Origin: a virus
DNA length: 64,000 nucleotides
Reading direction: 5' to 3' (one strand)
Virus record (IMG/VR): IMGVR_UViG_3300031787_011232
Location: 1 to 64,000 of that record
How positions within the stretch are numbered: the first letter of the stretch is position 1; the number at the start of each line of letters is the position of its first letter. Shown in pieces: positions 15,064 through 25,035 of the stretch. The position numbers were made by a program, and so were the translations under genes. The notes below the pieces were generated by a model that saw nothing but the letters and a program-made list of their open reading frames with translations, searched no databases and was not told where the DNA came from.

Positions 15064-16609
15064 GCAAAAAAAATCTCTTTTAAATTTTAGACAATTTAGC
15101 GGAATTTTCGAAGAAGGTGAACCTTCTGATGAAGGAGAAGGAGGAGAAGGTCTTAAGGCTATAGATATAGTCATAAATATTTTCTTTCAGATATATGGAA
15201 TCGTAGTTACGCGAATAGGAGGGTACAAGGATGCAGTAAAAGATTATCAGGCCATAGCAAATTCCGAAAACGAAAAGCGGGGAGAACTTATGGTAAATAC
15301 CATCAATAAAATATCCGATCTTGCTCTTACAAAAAATCCAGAATTAAAGGATTCAATAGGCCAATATAAAAAATCTATGGATTTTTTAAACAAGGCATAC
15401 GAAAAAATATTAACCGAAGATAAATCTCAGCTTTTTAATATAAAAAAGAAAATAAAAGATATAATTATCGATTATTTGGAATCCCTAGTAGATAACGTAA
15501 AAAATACAAAACTTCCAGAATTAGAAAAAAAGAATGAGTCTTTTGAATATTTTGGGGATTTAATTCTAGAGAAAGATTTATACATTAAAGAAAGAAGAAA
15601 AGTTATAAAATCTATTTTGCCTTTGAGAGCAAAAACAGTAGATCTAGCAGATAAATCTATATTTCCGGAGATTAAAACTATTGCTAAAGGTGCTTTGAAG
15701 AAGTATGATGCTATTATAAAAACCCTACAGGACGATAATTTATTCGATAAGAAAAAAAGAACTGAAAGAGCAGAAGAAATCCAAAATTCTAGATTTTCAG
15801 CTATTTCCATAGAGAATGAATTGAATTCTTCTCTTTCTAAAATAGCTATCAAATACGGGATAGCAAAAGAAATAGATGATCTTATAAAAAAATCTTTAGA
15901 GTCTCTAAATTCTGCGAATACCTCTTTAGAAAAAGTAGAAAAAAAACAAGCAGAGGAGTCGGAAAAAAGTAAAATAGAGGATTCCGAAAAAGAAGAAAAG
16001 AAAAAAGAAGATGGCTCTAAAGAAACTATAGAATCCTACGGGTGGAAATCTATAAAAGACGGGGAAGATAAAAAAGTCTACTATAAAAAACAAGATTGGG
16101 ATAATTCTAAAAAAATAGAAGATCAAAAGGATAAAATAGCAATAGGAAAAATAGTAAAAGGCTCCATCGACGAGGAAAAGAAAGAACTTAAAATATACAA
16201 CGAATCCGAGAAAAAAGAATTTAAGAAATCTTTTTCCGATATAATAGATAAATCCCAAGCTGATAAAAATTCTAAAGAAAAAATAGAAAAAGAAGAAAAA
16301 GAAGAAAAGAAAAAAGAAGGGTATAAGGAAATAAAAGAGGGGGATAAAAATCAGGATTCGGTAAAAGAAATAAAAAAGACATTGAATCGAATACTCCCTA
16401 AAGGTAGTTCTTTAGAAGAGAATGGGGATTATGATAAAAAATTAAAAGAATCTTTATCTACTGCAGTAAAATTAATGAAATCTCTAGGTATTTTAGATCC
16501 TAGTTACAAAGAAAATACTGGAAAAATAACAGTAGAATTCCAGAAAAAATTGGAAGAATATATAAAGAAGATAGAATCCGTTAGAAAGGATTTAAAAAAT
16601 TTAAGTTAA
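15062..16609 (+). CDS. Putative packaged protein with PG-binding-like C-terminus
   Basis: The 515-residue protein is highly charged and mostly helical. Its N-terminus contains FRQFSGIFEEGE, with I-F-E at 15-17 fitting a T4-type capsid-targeting and cleavage site. Residues about 290-425 are Lys/Glu-rich low complexity. The last 70 residues (IKKTLNRILPKG ... LKSLGILDPSYK-like ... ITVEFQ) resemble a peptidoglycan-binding type repeat. It heads an operon of three such proteins behind a GATATATA box. Packaging into the head is inferred; function is unknown. Confidence 0.65.
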   Translation: MQKKSLLNFRQFSGIFEEGEPSDEGEGGEGLKAIDIVINIFFQIYGIVVTRIGGYKDAVKDYQAIANSENEKRGELMVNTINKISDLALTKNPELKDSIGQYKKSMDFLNKAYEKILTEDKSQLFNIKKKIKDIIIDYLESLVDNVKNTKLPELEKKNESFEYFGDLILEKDLYIKERRKVIKSILPLRAKTVDLADKSIFPEIKTIAKGALKKYDAIIKTLQDDNLFDKKKRTERAEEIQNSRFSAISIENELNSSLSKIAIKYGIAKEIDDLIKKSLESLNSANTSLEKVEKKQAEESEKSKIEDSEKEEKKKEDGSKETIESYGWKSIKDGEDKKVYYKKQDWDNSKKIEDQKDKIAIGKIVKGSIDEEKKELKIYNESEKKEFKKSFSDIIDKSQADKNSKEKIEKEEKEEKKKEGYKEIKEGDKNQDSVKEIKKTLNRILPKGSSLEENGDYDKKLKESLSTAVKLMKSLGILDPSYKENTGKITVEFQKKLEEYIKKIESVRKDLKNLS

Positions 16610-16619
16610 GAAAATCAAA

Positions 16620-17396
16620 ATGGAAATAATAAATTTTTCAGATTTTTTATTCGAAAAGGAAAAAAAGAAGGAAAAAGATTCCCAAACTAAACCGGATGCC
16701 AAGGCTGCCGATGGTGAATGGAAGAAAAAGTGGGACAAAAACTGGAGTATTCCTATAGATCCAGAAAGAATAAAACCGGTTGCAAATCAATTAGAATTAT
16801 GCGTGAGAAATTGTAAACGTTCTATCGAAAGAATAAATCTCTTATTTTCTGAAGCTGATCAGAAAAAATCCGAAACCCCCATCAAAGATCTTAATGCATA
16901 TGTGGATGAAATAACGAAAATGCGATTAGGAGGAGGAAATGGAAAAGGGGTGGTAAAAGACGGTATAATAAAAAAAGCAGAAAATTTTTGGGAGGATTGG
17001 TCCAAAAACGAAGGAAATCGGGCATCTCTCATTGAGAGCTCAAAAGGAATAACCCAAGAAGAAAGAGAAGAATTTATAGATAAAATAGTGGGATCAAAAT
17101 TGGAAATAGATAAAGCAAGAAAATCTGTAGATACCGGGGATATTTCTAGTGCAGAATATATCCAAAACATAAAAAATTATATAAAAGATAAAGAAGGAAG
17201 GGGTATAGGATTCGAAGAAGGAATGAAAAAAGTTATGTATGAAACTATAAAAGAAGGCATATCTGACCTACAAAGTTCTATAGATAATTACATTAAAGCT
17301 TTAGATGAATATACAAGTGTTTATAATACTTTCATGGATAATGTTCAAAAAGGTGCTATTGAAATTATCAATCAGAAGAGACATAAAAATAATTAG
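16620..17396 (+). CDS. Putative packaged protein with capsid-targeting N-terminus
   Basis: The 258-residue protein begins MEIINFSDFLFEKEKK; L-F-E at 10-12 fits the (I/L)xE prohead-protease site after a short amphipathic leader. The remainder is helical, basic and acidic in turn, without recognised domains. A glycine/lysine loop (GGGNGKGVVKDG) near residue 103 has a loose counterpart in the next protein (GGKDGKGGKIK), so the two may be distant paralogues. It lies ten bases downstream of the 515-residue gene and shares its operon. Confidence 0.65.
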   Translation: MEIINFSDFLFEKEKKKEKDSQTKPDAKAADGEWKKKWDKNWSIPIDPERIKPVANQLELCVRNCKRSIERINLLFSEADQKKSETPIKDLNAYVDEITKMRLGGGNGKGVVKDGIIKKAENFWEDWSKNEGNRASLIESSKGITQEEREEFIDKIVGSKLEIDKARKSVDTGDISSAEYIQNIKNYIKDKEGRGIGFEEGMKKVMYETIKEGISDLQSSIDNYIKALDEYTSVYNTFMDNVQKGAIEIINQKRHKNN

Positions 17397-17411
17397 AATA
17401 AAAAATTAAAA

Positions 17412-18791
17412 ATGCCAAGATCTATATTAGAAATATTATTAGAGAAAAAAAATCCTCCTTTGGTTTATCCTTCGGAGTCACACGTTTATAATACTTTAAA
17501 TATTTTATTGGATCAGGTTTTAAATAATCTATCAGCCCTTAAAGCTATGAGGGGATTTGGCGGGGTTGAAGTTTTCGGAAAAATATCCGAAGAATTAAAA
17601 AGCTTTAGGGAAGGAATAGAATCCGATATAAAGGATCTAGATAATGGAACTAAAAAATGGAACGATCCAAAATTCCAGGAATCTATAGGAGGTAAAGATG
17701 GAAAAGGGGGAAAAATTAAAGAAATAGTCGATCTCGTAGAAAAGCTAGGAGAAGCTAGAATAAATTCGCTAGGAGAAAAAGATGCTTTTAGTAAGGGAAA
17801 TACTTTCTTTGAAACCGGAGAATCTTTAGTAAGATCAGCAGAAAAAAAATTCTTAGAAATTGCAACTATTAGGGATAACCAGATTAAATCCGCAGAACAG
17901 AGATCTACTACAGATCTTTTTTCTTCTAATAAATTCGATACAGATAAATTGGACATAACAGCTAAAAAAACTGATCCCAGTTCAGGAAAAAATGACAAAG
18001 AAAAGAAGGAGATCGAAAAGCAAAATGATATTATAGAGGAAACGAACAAAAGACTTAGAATGGGATTATTCTATTATCTTGCAATGATATTATCATCTAC
18101 CCAAAGCGAAATAGAAAAAGGATGGGGAAATGTAGAATTTAAAGAAGAAAAACCGGCTAAAGCGGGGGAAACGGCTGCGCAGAAAAAAGCAAGAGAGAAA
18201 GAAAATGAAGAAATAAAGAAAGAAAACGAGAAAATTAAACCAGATATAGAAAAGCAGAGAGCGAAAAGACTAGAGTATTTGCAAAAGGCTTTACCCTTTA
18301 TAGAATCCATTACAGGAAAAGATTTTGACGATAAAGATCCTGCATCGGATGAAATCTATATGAAAACTTTAATGGCTTTAGCTAGTTATACCCCGGGATT
18401 CAAAAATTATGAACCCGATATTAAAGAAGAAAATATAAAAATAACAGGGGATCAATACAAAAAAATATCCGAAAAAGTAGGAAGTGACAAGAAGAATATG
18501 CTAGATAAACTAGATTTGATATTAAAAAGACACGGGAAAAATGATATCAAAGACACCAAAATAAGAGAAAAAATAGAAGAAGCTAAGAAAGAATTAGAAA
18601 AAGTAGATCCAAAAACTGCTTGTGATTATGAATCCCTAAAAAAACTACAAGAAGCAAAAGCGGATATAGCAGAGAAGATAAAAGAATACGGAAAGCATTT
18701 AGAAGAAGACGACAAAAAAGATCTAGAAGAGATATCAGTAATAATAGACGCGATATTCGATTATTGTTATTCCAAAGAATATAGTAAATAA
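17412..18791 (+). CDS. Putative packaged helical protein
   Basis: The 459-residue protein begins MPRSILEILLEKKNP, with I-L-E and L-L-E triplets at 5-7 and 9-11 that fit the capsid-targeting cleavage pattern. The body is helical and charged, with a Lys/Glu-rich stretch about residues 190-285. No catalytic motif is visible. It closes the three-gene operon; a 187-base intergenic region separates it from uvsX. Like its neighbours it is best viewed as an internal head protein candidate. Confidence 0.62.
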   Translation: MPRSILEILLEKKNPPLVYPSESHVYNTLNILLDQVLNNLSALKAMRGFGGVEVFGKISEELKSFREGIESDIKDLDNGTKKWNDPKFQESIGGKDGKGGKIKEIVDLVEKLGEARINSLGEKDAFSKGNTFFETGESLVRSAEKKFLEIATIRDNQIKSAEQRSTTDLFSSNKFDTDKLDITAKKTDPSSGKNDKEKKEIEKQNDIIEETNKRLRMGLFYYLAMILSSTQSEIEKGWGNVEFKEEKPAKAGETAAQKKAREKENEEIKKENEKIKPDIEKQRAKRLEYLQKALPFIESITGKDFDDKDPASDEIYMKTLMALASYTPGFKNYEPDIKEENIKITGDQYKKISEKVGSDKKNMLDKLDLILKRHGKNDIKDTKIREKIEEAKKELEKVDPKTACDYESLKKLQEAKADIAEKIKEYGKHLEEDDKKDLEEISVIIDAIFDYCYSKEYSK

Positions 18792-18978
18792 TAAAATAAG
18801 GGGGGTCCGAAACTTTTTATTTAAAAACCAACTAAGATAATTATCTAATTACCCGGGGATGATCTTATATCTAAGAGAGTCTAATACCCAAAACTTTAAA
18901 TCGTTATTTTATAAAGAATAGCCCAAACTTTTGAAACAAGACCATTTCTTTTCGGTATAATTAGAAAATAAAAGAAAT
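18792..18978. other. 187-base intergenic region upstream of uvsX
   Basis: No ORF or tRNA is visible. The region holds the perfect palindrome AGATAATTATCT (18835-18846), a short GC-rich spot ACCCGGGG (18851-18858), and the uvsX promoter at its 3' end. It could hold regulatory sites or a replication-related element; nothing decides this. Confidence 0.4.
18933..18961 (+). promoter_or_regulatory. Promoter GAAAC-N18-TATAAT upstream of uvsX
   Basis: GAAAC 18933-18937 (preceded by TT, giving a good TTGAAA), an 18-base spacer and TATAAT 18956-18961, 17 bases before the uvsX start. Confidence 0.6.
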
Positions 18979-20163
18979 ATGGCAAAATCTCAAGCTACAC
19001 AATCAAGTAAACCTTTTTCATTTTTAGATTTAGATAAAGAGTTATCTAAAATAGAAGGATTTGAGTTGGGATCTATACTATCTAACAACACGTTCAGTGA
19101 AGTTGATGAGTGGATTCCTACCGGTAATTACCTTCTTAACGGTCAGTTATCAGGAACACTTTTTGGTGGGATCCCTAATACAAGATCTCTTGGTCTTATG
19201 GGGGATCCAGGAACAGGTAAATCTTTCGTGTGTCTTAATGTCGTTAGAGAAGCTCAAAAGAAAGGATATGATGTGGTTTATTGCGATACAGAAGGAGCTA
19301 TAGATAAATCTTCAGCTCTTAAATTTGGTATAGATGCAAATAAAATAAGATATCAACCTATTAAAACGGTTTCCCAATTCCAGACTTTTGTTGCGAATCT
19401 TGTAGATATGGTAAATAAAGCAAGATCGAAAGGAGAATCTCCTAAAATACTTTTAATTTTGGATTCTATTGGAATGCTTTCTACGGATAAAGAGATTGCA
19501 GATGCTATTAGAGGACATAATGCAGCAGATATGGGTGCTAAAGCTAAGGAGCTAAGAAAGCTATTCAGAGTTATTACCCTTGATCTTACCGCTGCTAAGA
19601 TTCCTTTAATTTGTACCAATCACGTTTATACCGGAGGAGGATTTATGCCAACCAAAGAAAGCTCCGGCGGGGATGGTCCTATATTCTCTATGTCAGTAAT
19701 TTCTTTCCTTTCCAAAGCTCAGCTAAAAGAAGGGTCTAGCACAACAAGAACCGGTATAGTTGTGACGTCTAATCTTAAAAAAAGTCGTTTTACTGTACCA
19801 GAGCCCGTTAAATTCCATATATCATTTGCAAACGGTATGAATCCTTACGTGGGGCTTCAGGATTACGTTTCTTGGGACGTTTGCGGAATAGAGAGAGGTA
19901 AATTAGAAGAAGTTAAAAATTCAGAAGGTAAAAAAGAACTTAAATTTACAGCTAATGCTTCTTCTACTAGATGGGCGGTAAGACATTTAGGAAAAACTGT
20001 TACAACTTCTGAATTATTTACTTCTAAAGTTTTTACCCCGGAAGTTCTAATAGATCTAGACGAAAAAGTAATTCAGAAGAAATTCAAATTGCCAGAGCTT
20101 ACGGATTATAGCGATATGATAGATTCTGTTGATTCTGATTTTGAAGAAAGCGGGGATGAATAG
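18979..20163 (+). CDS. uvsX: UvsX RecA-like recombinase
   Basis: The 394-residue protein (T4 UvsX is about 390) forms filaments on ssDNA and catalyses strand exchange for recombination-dependent replication. Walker A GDPGTGKS is at 75-82, ILLILDSIGML is the Walker B strand, and TNHVYTGGGFMPT matches the L2 region of UvsX-type proteins. The acidic C-terminus (DSVDSDFEESGDE) is also typical. It heads the recombination block with gp41, gp47 and gp46, behind a GAAAC-class promoter, so early or middle expression is likely. Confidence 0.95.
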   Translation: MAKSQATQSSKPFSFLDLDKELSKIEGFELGSILSNNTFSEVDEWIPTGNYLLNGQLSGTLFGGIPNTRSLGLMGDPGTGKSFVCLNVVREAQKKGYDVVYCDTEGAIDKSSALKFGIDANKIRYQPIKTVSQFQTFVANLVDMVNKARSKGESPKILLILDSIGMLSTDKEIADAIRGHNAADMGAKAKELRKLFRVITLDLTAAKIPLICTNHVYTGGGFMPTKESSGGDGPIFSMSVISFLSKAQLKEGSSTTRTGIVVTSNLKKSRFTVPEPVKFHISFANGMNPYVGLQDYVSWDVCGIERGKLEEVKNSEGKKELKFTANASSTRWAVRHLGKTVTTSELFTSKVFTPEVLIDLDEKVIQKKFKLPELTDYSDMIDSVDSDFEESGDE

Positions 20164-20434
20164 AAATCAGATAAAATTAAAATACGTATTGAATCTTTGG
20201 AAATCCCTTCCGGGTTATCCTACTAAAGAAGATGTTCTTTATGAAATAAAATCTTTTTTAGTTAGGGATTCGAGGCCCGGAGAATTTTCTCCACAAACTC
20301 TAAATGCAGTATTTGGACCTAAATGGGAAAAAAGCGTCTATGGAAAATTAGTAGATGAATTAATAGAAGAAGGTCTAATAGAGGAAACTAAAAAAGCATC
20401 TGCATCTAAAAAGTGGTATAAACTAAAAAAATAA
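20156..20434 (+). CDS. Small winged-helix-like protein of the replication block
   Basis: From ATG 20156 the product is 92 residues and overlaps the uvsX end by eight bases; an in-frame ATG at 20129 lies deeper within uvsX and is less likely. It is basic with helices followed by YGKLVDELIEEGLIEET and KKWYKLKK, which looks like the recognition helix and wing of a small winged-helix protein. I do not recognise a family. Its position between uvsX and gp41 suggests a role in recombination or helicase loading, by context only. Confidence 0.6.
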   Translation: MNRNQIKLKYVLNLWKSLPGYPTKEDVLYEIKSFLVRDSRPGEFSPQTLNAVFGPKWEKSVYGKLVDELIEEGLIEETKKASASKKWYKLKK

Positions 20435-20444
20435 TTCTTATTTA

Positions 20445-21746
20445 ATGGAGCTTTCTCACTCAGAAAACATTATACTAAGGTATATAATTGAAAATCCTGT
20501 CTATTTAGAAACCTGCATTCCCTCCTATTTCAATAATGAATCATTAGGAGAAATAATGAAAGTGGTTTCTGATTTTTGGGAAAGATACCACGAAATACCT
20601 AAAGGGGATCAGATAGTAGAATCTTTTAAGATTCAGGGAAAATCCGACCTAGTTTCTTCTGACGAAATAAGATCTCTTTTTTCTATAGACCTAAAAAAAT
20701 ACGAAGATGTTTGGTTAAAAGAGACCACAGAATTTTTTATAGAATATAAAACTCTGACTAAATCAGCGGTAGATGGTCTAAAATATATCCAATCAACTCC
20801 TGTAGATTCCGAAAGCATAAGGGGAGTTATAGATAATTTCAAAAGAATAATTTTAGAAAGAAATAATATAGATTTTAATTTTGACGAAGGTCTAGATTTC
20901 TTTAATCCCGATAGTCATAAGCAGCTTTCCCATAAAACTTTTTCCAGCGGATACCCTTTTATAGATACTGTGTTAGGAGGAGGATTTTCGGCAAAAGCTC
21001 TTTATGTTTTTATGGGCATGCCTAAAGTAGGTAAATCTCTTTGGATGGGTAATCTTGCAATCCAGGGTATGAAAAAAGGTCATAACGTCGCTATCATATC
21101 TTTAGAAATGGGGGATAGAAAATACGCAAAAAGAGTCGGATCTAATCTCTTAAATATTCCCATTTCAGAATACAACCAGGTATCAAACGATGAAGAAACA
21201 ATGAAGAAAAAGCTTAACAATGTAGCTTATGATAACTTCAGCGTTCCCGGGCAATTCCTAATTAAAGAATTTCCAACTTCTCAGGCTTCCACAAATGATA
21301 TAGAAAATTATCTAAAGAAAGTGGAAGAAATGAGGGGAATTAAATTCAAGATGGTTGTTATAGATTACATCAATATTATGAAGAATTGGAGAAATCCTAA
21401 TTCAGAAAATACCTATATGAAGATTAAACAGATAGCAGAAGATCTTAGAGGAATGGCGGTTAGAAACGAATGGGCTATAATCACTGGAACCCAAACCAAA
21501 CAAGGAGATTTCGATGCATCCGATTTATCTATAAATTCAGCAGCAGAATCTTCAGGACTTGTAGCAACCGTAGACGGAATGTTTGGTATTATACAAGATC
21601 CTATAATGTATTCTAACGGAGAATATAAACTTAAATTATTAGCTAACCGCGAGGATGGATATAAAAATGCTTATAAAATTTTTAATGTTGATTACAAATA
21701 CATGAGAATTATAGAAGATATATCTAAAGCCATGCACACAGAATAA
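20445..21746 (+). CDS. 41: DnaB-like replicative helicase (gp41-type)
   Basis: The 433-residue protein is the replicative 5'-3' helicase. A helical N-terminal domain is followed by a RecA-type core: SGYPFIDTVLGGGFS, Walker A GMPKVGKS (191-198), AIISLEMGDRKYAKRV, VVIDYINIM (Walker B) and ITGTQTKQGDFDASDLS. These motifs match T4 gp41 (about 475 residues). It lies 10 bases downstream of the small uvsX-linked gene. No primase (gp61) is seen within the window. Confidence 0.93.
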   Translation: MELSHSENIILRYIIENPVYLETCIPSYFNNESLGEIMKVVSDFWERYHEIPKGDQIVESFKIQGKSDLVSSDEIRSLFSIDLKKYEDVWLKETTEFFIEYKTLTKSAVDGLKYIQSTPVDSESIRGVIDNFKRIILERNNIDFNFDEGLDFFNPDSHKQLSHKTFSSGYPFIDTVLGGGFSAKALYVFMGMPKVGKSLWMGNLAIQGMKKGHNVAIISLEMGDRKYAKRVGSNLLNIPISEYNQVSNDEETMKKKLNNVAYDNFSVPGQFLIKEFPTSQASTNDIENYLKKVEEMRGIKFKMVVIDYINIMKNWRNPNSENTYMKIKQIAEDLRGMAVRNEWAIITGTQTKQGDFDASDLSINSAAESSGLVATVDGMFGIIQDPIMYSNGEYKLKLLANREDGYKNAYKIFNVDYKYMRIIEDISKAMHTE

Positions 21747-21753
21747 AAAAAAT

Positions 21754-22221
21754 ATGAACAAAGACCATCTTGAAGAAAATCAACCACAAAAATCTTTAGG
21801 AGATAAGATTTTAGGAGCTCACAATAATCCCACTAAAGATTATGAATATGTTGATAGCTATGATGTAGATTCCGAAAGCTCTTTTCTAGATCAATATTAC
21901 GACGAAGAAGAGCACAACCACAAAATAAAATTAGAGGAATTAATCTATAGCGCATTTCAAGAATCCAGATGGTTTCCCTTGAATTACAAAAAGAAAATAC
22001 CTAAAGATTTAGTTCCCCACGTATTTGAAGAAGTTCTAGATAAATTAGAAGAAAGTGAATATTCTTTTTCTGAAAAATTTGTTTCTATATGTGATTATAT
22101 AGGAGTTAATTATGCAAAAGCCTATGAGATAATTCCTATAAAATACAAAGAAATGGTTATAAATGAACTTGAAACTAAGTTCAATATTCTATCTAAAAAG
22201 AAGATAAAAAGACTCTTTTAA
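21754..22221 (+). CDS. Hypothetical acidic protein between gp41 and gp47
   Basis: The 155-residue protein has an acidic, disordered-looking first third (SYDVDSESSFLDQYYDEEEH) and a helical C-terminal part ending in a basic tail, KKKIKRLF. No known motif is visible. It is closely spaced to helicase (seven bases) and gp47 (one base), so it is probably co-translated with replication proteins and may be an accessory factor. Function unknown. Confidence 0.6.
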   Translation: MNKDHLEENQPQKSLGDKILGAHNNPTKDYEYVDSYDVDSESSFLDQYYDEEEHNHKIKLEELIYSAFQESRWFPLNYKKKIPKDLVPHVFEEVLDKLEESEYSFSEKFVSICDYIGVNYAKAYEIIPIKYKEMVINELETKFNILSKKKIKRLF

Positions 22222-22222
22222 T

Positions 22223-23335
22223 ATGAAATATCCCATAATTAAAAATCTAAACGGGAAAAGAGTGTGGTTCATAACGGATACTCATTTAGGAATCCGAAAC
22301 AGCTCAAACGAATGGCAATCTATAATAAGAGAATATTTCTTTGATTGGTTTTTTCCTTTGGTTAAAAAAAATTATAAGCCTGGAGATATCCTAATACATT
22401 GCGGGGATTTTTACGATTCCAGACAAAGCTTAAATCTCAAAGTTTTGAATCTTGGGGTTGAGGTAGTTGAAGAGATGTCAAATATATTCAAAGACGGAGT
22501 TTATTTCATAGTTGGGAATCATGATATATTTGGTAAAATGACAAATACCGTAAATTCCCTTAAATCTATAAAATGGATCCCGGGAATTACTATATTGGAA
22601 GATCCACACACATTAATTTTAGGGGATAAAAAATTCTTTATGATGCCTTGGAGAAAAGACCATAAGGAAGAAGAAGAGACTCTGGATAATGCTGATCCCC
22701 ACGATTATCTTTGCTGCCATGCCGATATAAGGGGATTAAGTTTTAGCCGTCACGTAAAAGTAGAAACCGGTACCGAAATTAAAAAATTCTCTAAATTTGC
22801 TAGAGTTTATTCCGGTCATATTCATTATGCTCAAGAAGTTGGAAACATTAGAATGCTAGGATCCCCTTACGAGTTAACAAGATCTGACATGGGAAATCCG
22901 AAAGGAATACTTTTTTTGGATCTGGAAAAAAACGAAGAAAAATTTTTTATTAATGATTTTTCCCCTAGATTTAAAAAATATATTTTCGATCAGATACTAG
23001 AAAAAACTATAGAAGAATTAGAATCTGAGTTTAGAAATAATTTTATAGATATTATGATAGATCCTATCATGTCTTTAAAAGCTCCTTTAAGTATTTTAAC
23101 AGATTCTATACAAACCCAAAGATCCATAAATTTTCACCCTTACGATCCCAACCAAGCAAATAATCTTACCCAACAAATTTTAGATACCGAGGGTAGAATA
23201 TTTAATGTTATGGATTTTATAAATGAATATGTTAAAAGCATGGAAATAGACGAGCCTAGCAAAAATAAAATAATATCCAGTCTTAAAAAATTACACGATC
23301 TAGTTTCCGAACAAGATCAAAATCCTATAAGATAA
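22223..23335 (+). CDS. 47: Recombination nuclease subunit gp47 (SbcD/Mre11-like)
   Basis: The 370-residue calcineurin-type phosphoesterase has the metal-binding motifs FITDTHLG, LIHCGDFYDS, FIVGNHDI, CCHADI and YSGHIHY in the order of Mre11/SbcD. With gp46 it forms the nuclease complex that resects DNA ends for UvsX-dependent recombination. Length is near T4 gp47 (about 340). Its stop codon overlaps the gp46 start by one base, giving coupled synthesis of the two subunits. Confidence 0.93.
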   Translation: MKYPIIKNLNGKRVWFITDTHLGIRNSSNEWQSIIREYFFDWFFPLVKKNYKPGDILIHCGDFYDSRQSLNLKVLNLGVEVVEEMSNIFKDGVYFIVGNHDIFGKMTNTVNSLKSIKWIPGITILEDPHTLILGDKKFFMMPWRKDHKEEEETLDNADPHDYLCCHADIRGLSFSRHVKVETGTEIKKFSKFARVYSGHIHYAQEVGNIRMLGSPYELTRSDMGNPKGILFLDLEKNEEKFFINDFSPRFKKYIFDQILEKTIEELESEFRNNFIDIMIDPIMSLKAPLSILTDSIQTQRSINFHPYDPNQANNLTQQILDTEGRIFNVMDFINEYVKSMEIDEPSKNKIISSLKKLHDLVSEQDQNPIR

Positions 23336-24999
23336 TGAAAATACTAAAGATAGAATGGAAGAATTTTTCTTCTTACGGAAATAAAAAGCAGTCTCTTTCT
23401 TTCACCGAAGCAAATGGTCTTTTTCAAATCATCGGGGAAAACGGAGCAGGTAAATCTTCCATATCCCAGGTAATTACTTTTGGACTTTATGGTAAGATAG
23501 AAGGTAAAAAACTTTCCGATATACCAAATAGAATAAATGGACACGCAGAGGTTTCTATAGAATTTGAATCAAACGGAAATATAGTAAGAGTAGAAAGAGG
23601 ACTTGAGCCTTCTTATTTAAATCTCCATTTAAATGGAGTTCTTTACGATCAAGCAGGATCTAGAAACGTACAAGATTACCTTACTGAGGATCTTATAGGA
23701 ATACCCTATTATGTGTTTAACAACACTATCTCTTTATCTATAAATGATTTTAAATCTTTTATTAAAATGAGTCCTCAGGACAAAAGAGCTATAGTAGACA
23801 AGATATTCGGATTTCAAATTCTTAATAGAATGAGGGATACTTTGAAAGAAGAATCTAAAAAAATAAAAGATCGCCTTGATGTTATATCTGGAAATTTAGA
23901 ATCTGTAAATAATTCCATTCTTAAATCGAATAAAGAAATGGATTCTTTATTGAATGAGATAGAAGAAGAAGCAAAGGAAGAAATTAATAGTCTTAATGAG
24001 GAATTAAATAAATTTAAAACCCTCCAGAATATTCACAGTAAACACATAGAAGATTTTAAGAATGACGAATCCGATTTTTATTCTTTAATGAAAGAATCCA
24101 ATCAGACTTTAGTTGAGAATAGATCTTCCTACCAGGATTTATCCAGAAGACTTAAGCTATATGAATTAGACAAATGCCCAACCTGTGAAAGCTCTTTAGA
24201 TACTGAATTCCATAAATCCGCAAAAGATTCTTTCTCCGAAGAAAAAGAAAAATATTCAGAAAAAATAAAGGAATTAGAATCGGTTTTATCGGATCTTAGA
24301 ATTAAAGAAAATGAAATCAAATCCCGGAAGAATGATCTTATTTCTAAAGGAGCAAAAATAGAAACTCGGATATCTACTATAATAAGAGATCTTAAAAAAA
24401 TAGAAAATAAAGATAGTGATAAGCAAATTCAAGCTTTAAAAAGAATTATAGAAAACATGGAGCTGGATAGAGAAAATCTGTCAAATGAATCATTTAAAAC
24501 CGAGGAAAAAAATAATTGGCTGAGACTACTTGACGATATATTAGGAGAAAGGGGGGTTAAACAGATGGCGGTTAAAACCATATTGCCTTCTTTAAATTCA
24601 GAAATATTTGATCTAATGAGGGAAATGCACTTGGATTATCAAGTTATATTCGATGAAGAATTTAAAGCATCTCTTTATCACATGGGTATTGAAATTCCAA
24701 TCCAGACTTTAAGTACTGGAGAAATGAAAAAAATAGATTTTGTTGTTTTAATTTCTATAATGAAACTTATGAAATTGAAATTTAGTTCTATAAATCTTCT
24801 TTTTCTAGATGAATTATTTAGTTCTGTAGATCCAGATGGGGTTCATTCTATACTTAAAATACTCCAAAAAAGTTCTAGAGATATGGGATTAAATATCTTT
24901 GTTATAAATCACGCCCCAATGCCTCATGAAATATTTGATTGGAAATTAGAAGTATCTAAAACCAATAATTTTTCTTCTATACTTCTAGATAAATTCTAA
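23335..24999 (+). CDS. 46: Recombination ATPase subunit gp46 (SbcC/Rad50-like)
   Basis: The 554-residue SMC-like ATPase has Walker A GENGAGKS (34-41), a long coiled coil interrupted by the zinc hook C281-P-T-C284, the signature TLSTGEMKKIDF and the Walker B LLFLDELFSSVD near the C-terminus. It partners gp47. Length matches T4 gp46 (about 560). It ends the recombination block; the next gene carries a late-type promoter. Confidence 0.94.
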   Translation: MKILKIEWKNFSSYGNKKQSLSFTEANGLFQIIGENGAGKSSISQVITFGLYGKIEGKKLSDIPNRINGHAEVSIEFESNGNIVRVERGLEPSYLNLHLNGVLYDQAGSRNVQDYLTEDLIGIPYYVFNNTISLSINDFKSFIKMSPQDKRAIVDKIFGFQILNRMRDTLKEESKKIKDRLDVISGNLESVNNSILKSNKEMDSLLNEIEEEAKEEINSLNEELNKFKTLQNIHSKHIEDFKNDESDFYSLMKESNQTLVENRSSYQDLSRRLKLYELDKCPTCESSLDTEFHKSAKDSFSEEKEKYSEKIKELESVLSDLRIKENEIKSRKNDLISKGAKIETRISTIIRDLKKIENKDSDKQIQALKRIIENMELDRENLSNESFKTEEKNNWLRLLDDILGERGVKQMAVKTILPSLNSEIFDLMREMHLDYQVIFDEEFKASLYHMGIEIPIQTLSTGEMKKIDFVVLISIMKLMKLKFSSINLLFLDELFSSVDPDGVHSILKILQKSSRDMGLNIFVINHAPMPHEIFDWKLEVSKTNNFSSILLDKF

Positions 25000-25012
25000 T
25001 TTTTCTTTTTCT

Positions 25013-25020
25013 GATATATA
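25013..25020 (+). promoter_or_regulatory. Putative late promoter GATATATA
   Basis: The box ends 15 bases upstream of the TTG start of the PKD-domain gene and marks the switch from replication to virion genes. Confidence 0.58.
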
Positions 25021-25035
25021 TGGAAAAGAAAAGAA

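Noticed and set aside
15926-16258. Minus-strand ORF rich in Phe/Tyr
   Set aside because: It is the complement of a Lys/Glu-rich coding stretch, with no homology-like features and no promoter.
18792-18978. tRNA or small RNA gene
   Set aside because: No cloverleaf, CCA end or T-loop sequence could be found; only a short palindrome and a promoter.
20129-20155. Upstream ATG 20129 as start of the small gene after uvsX
   Set aside because: It would overlap uvsX by 35 bases; ATG 20156 gives the usual short coupled overlap.
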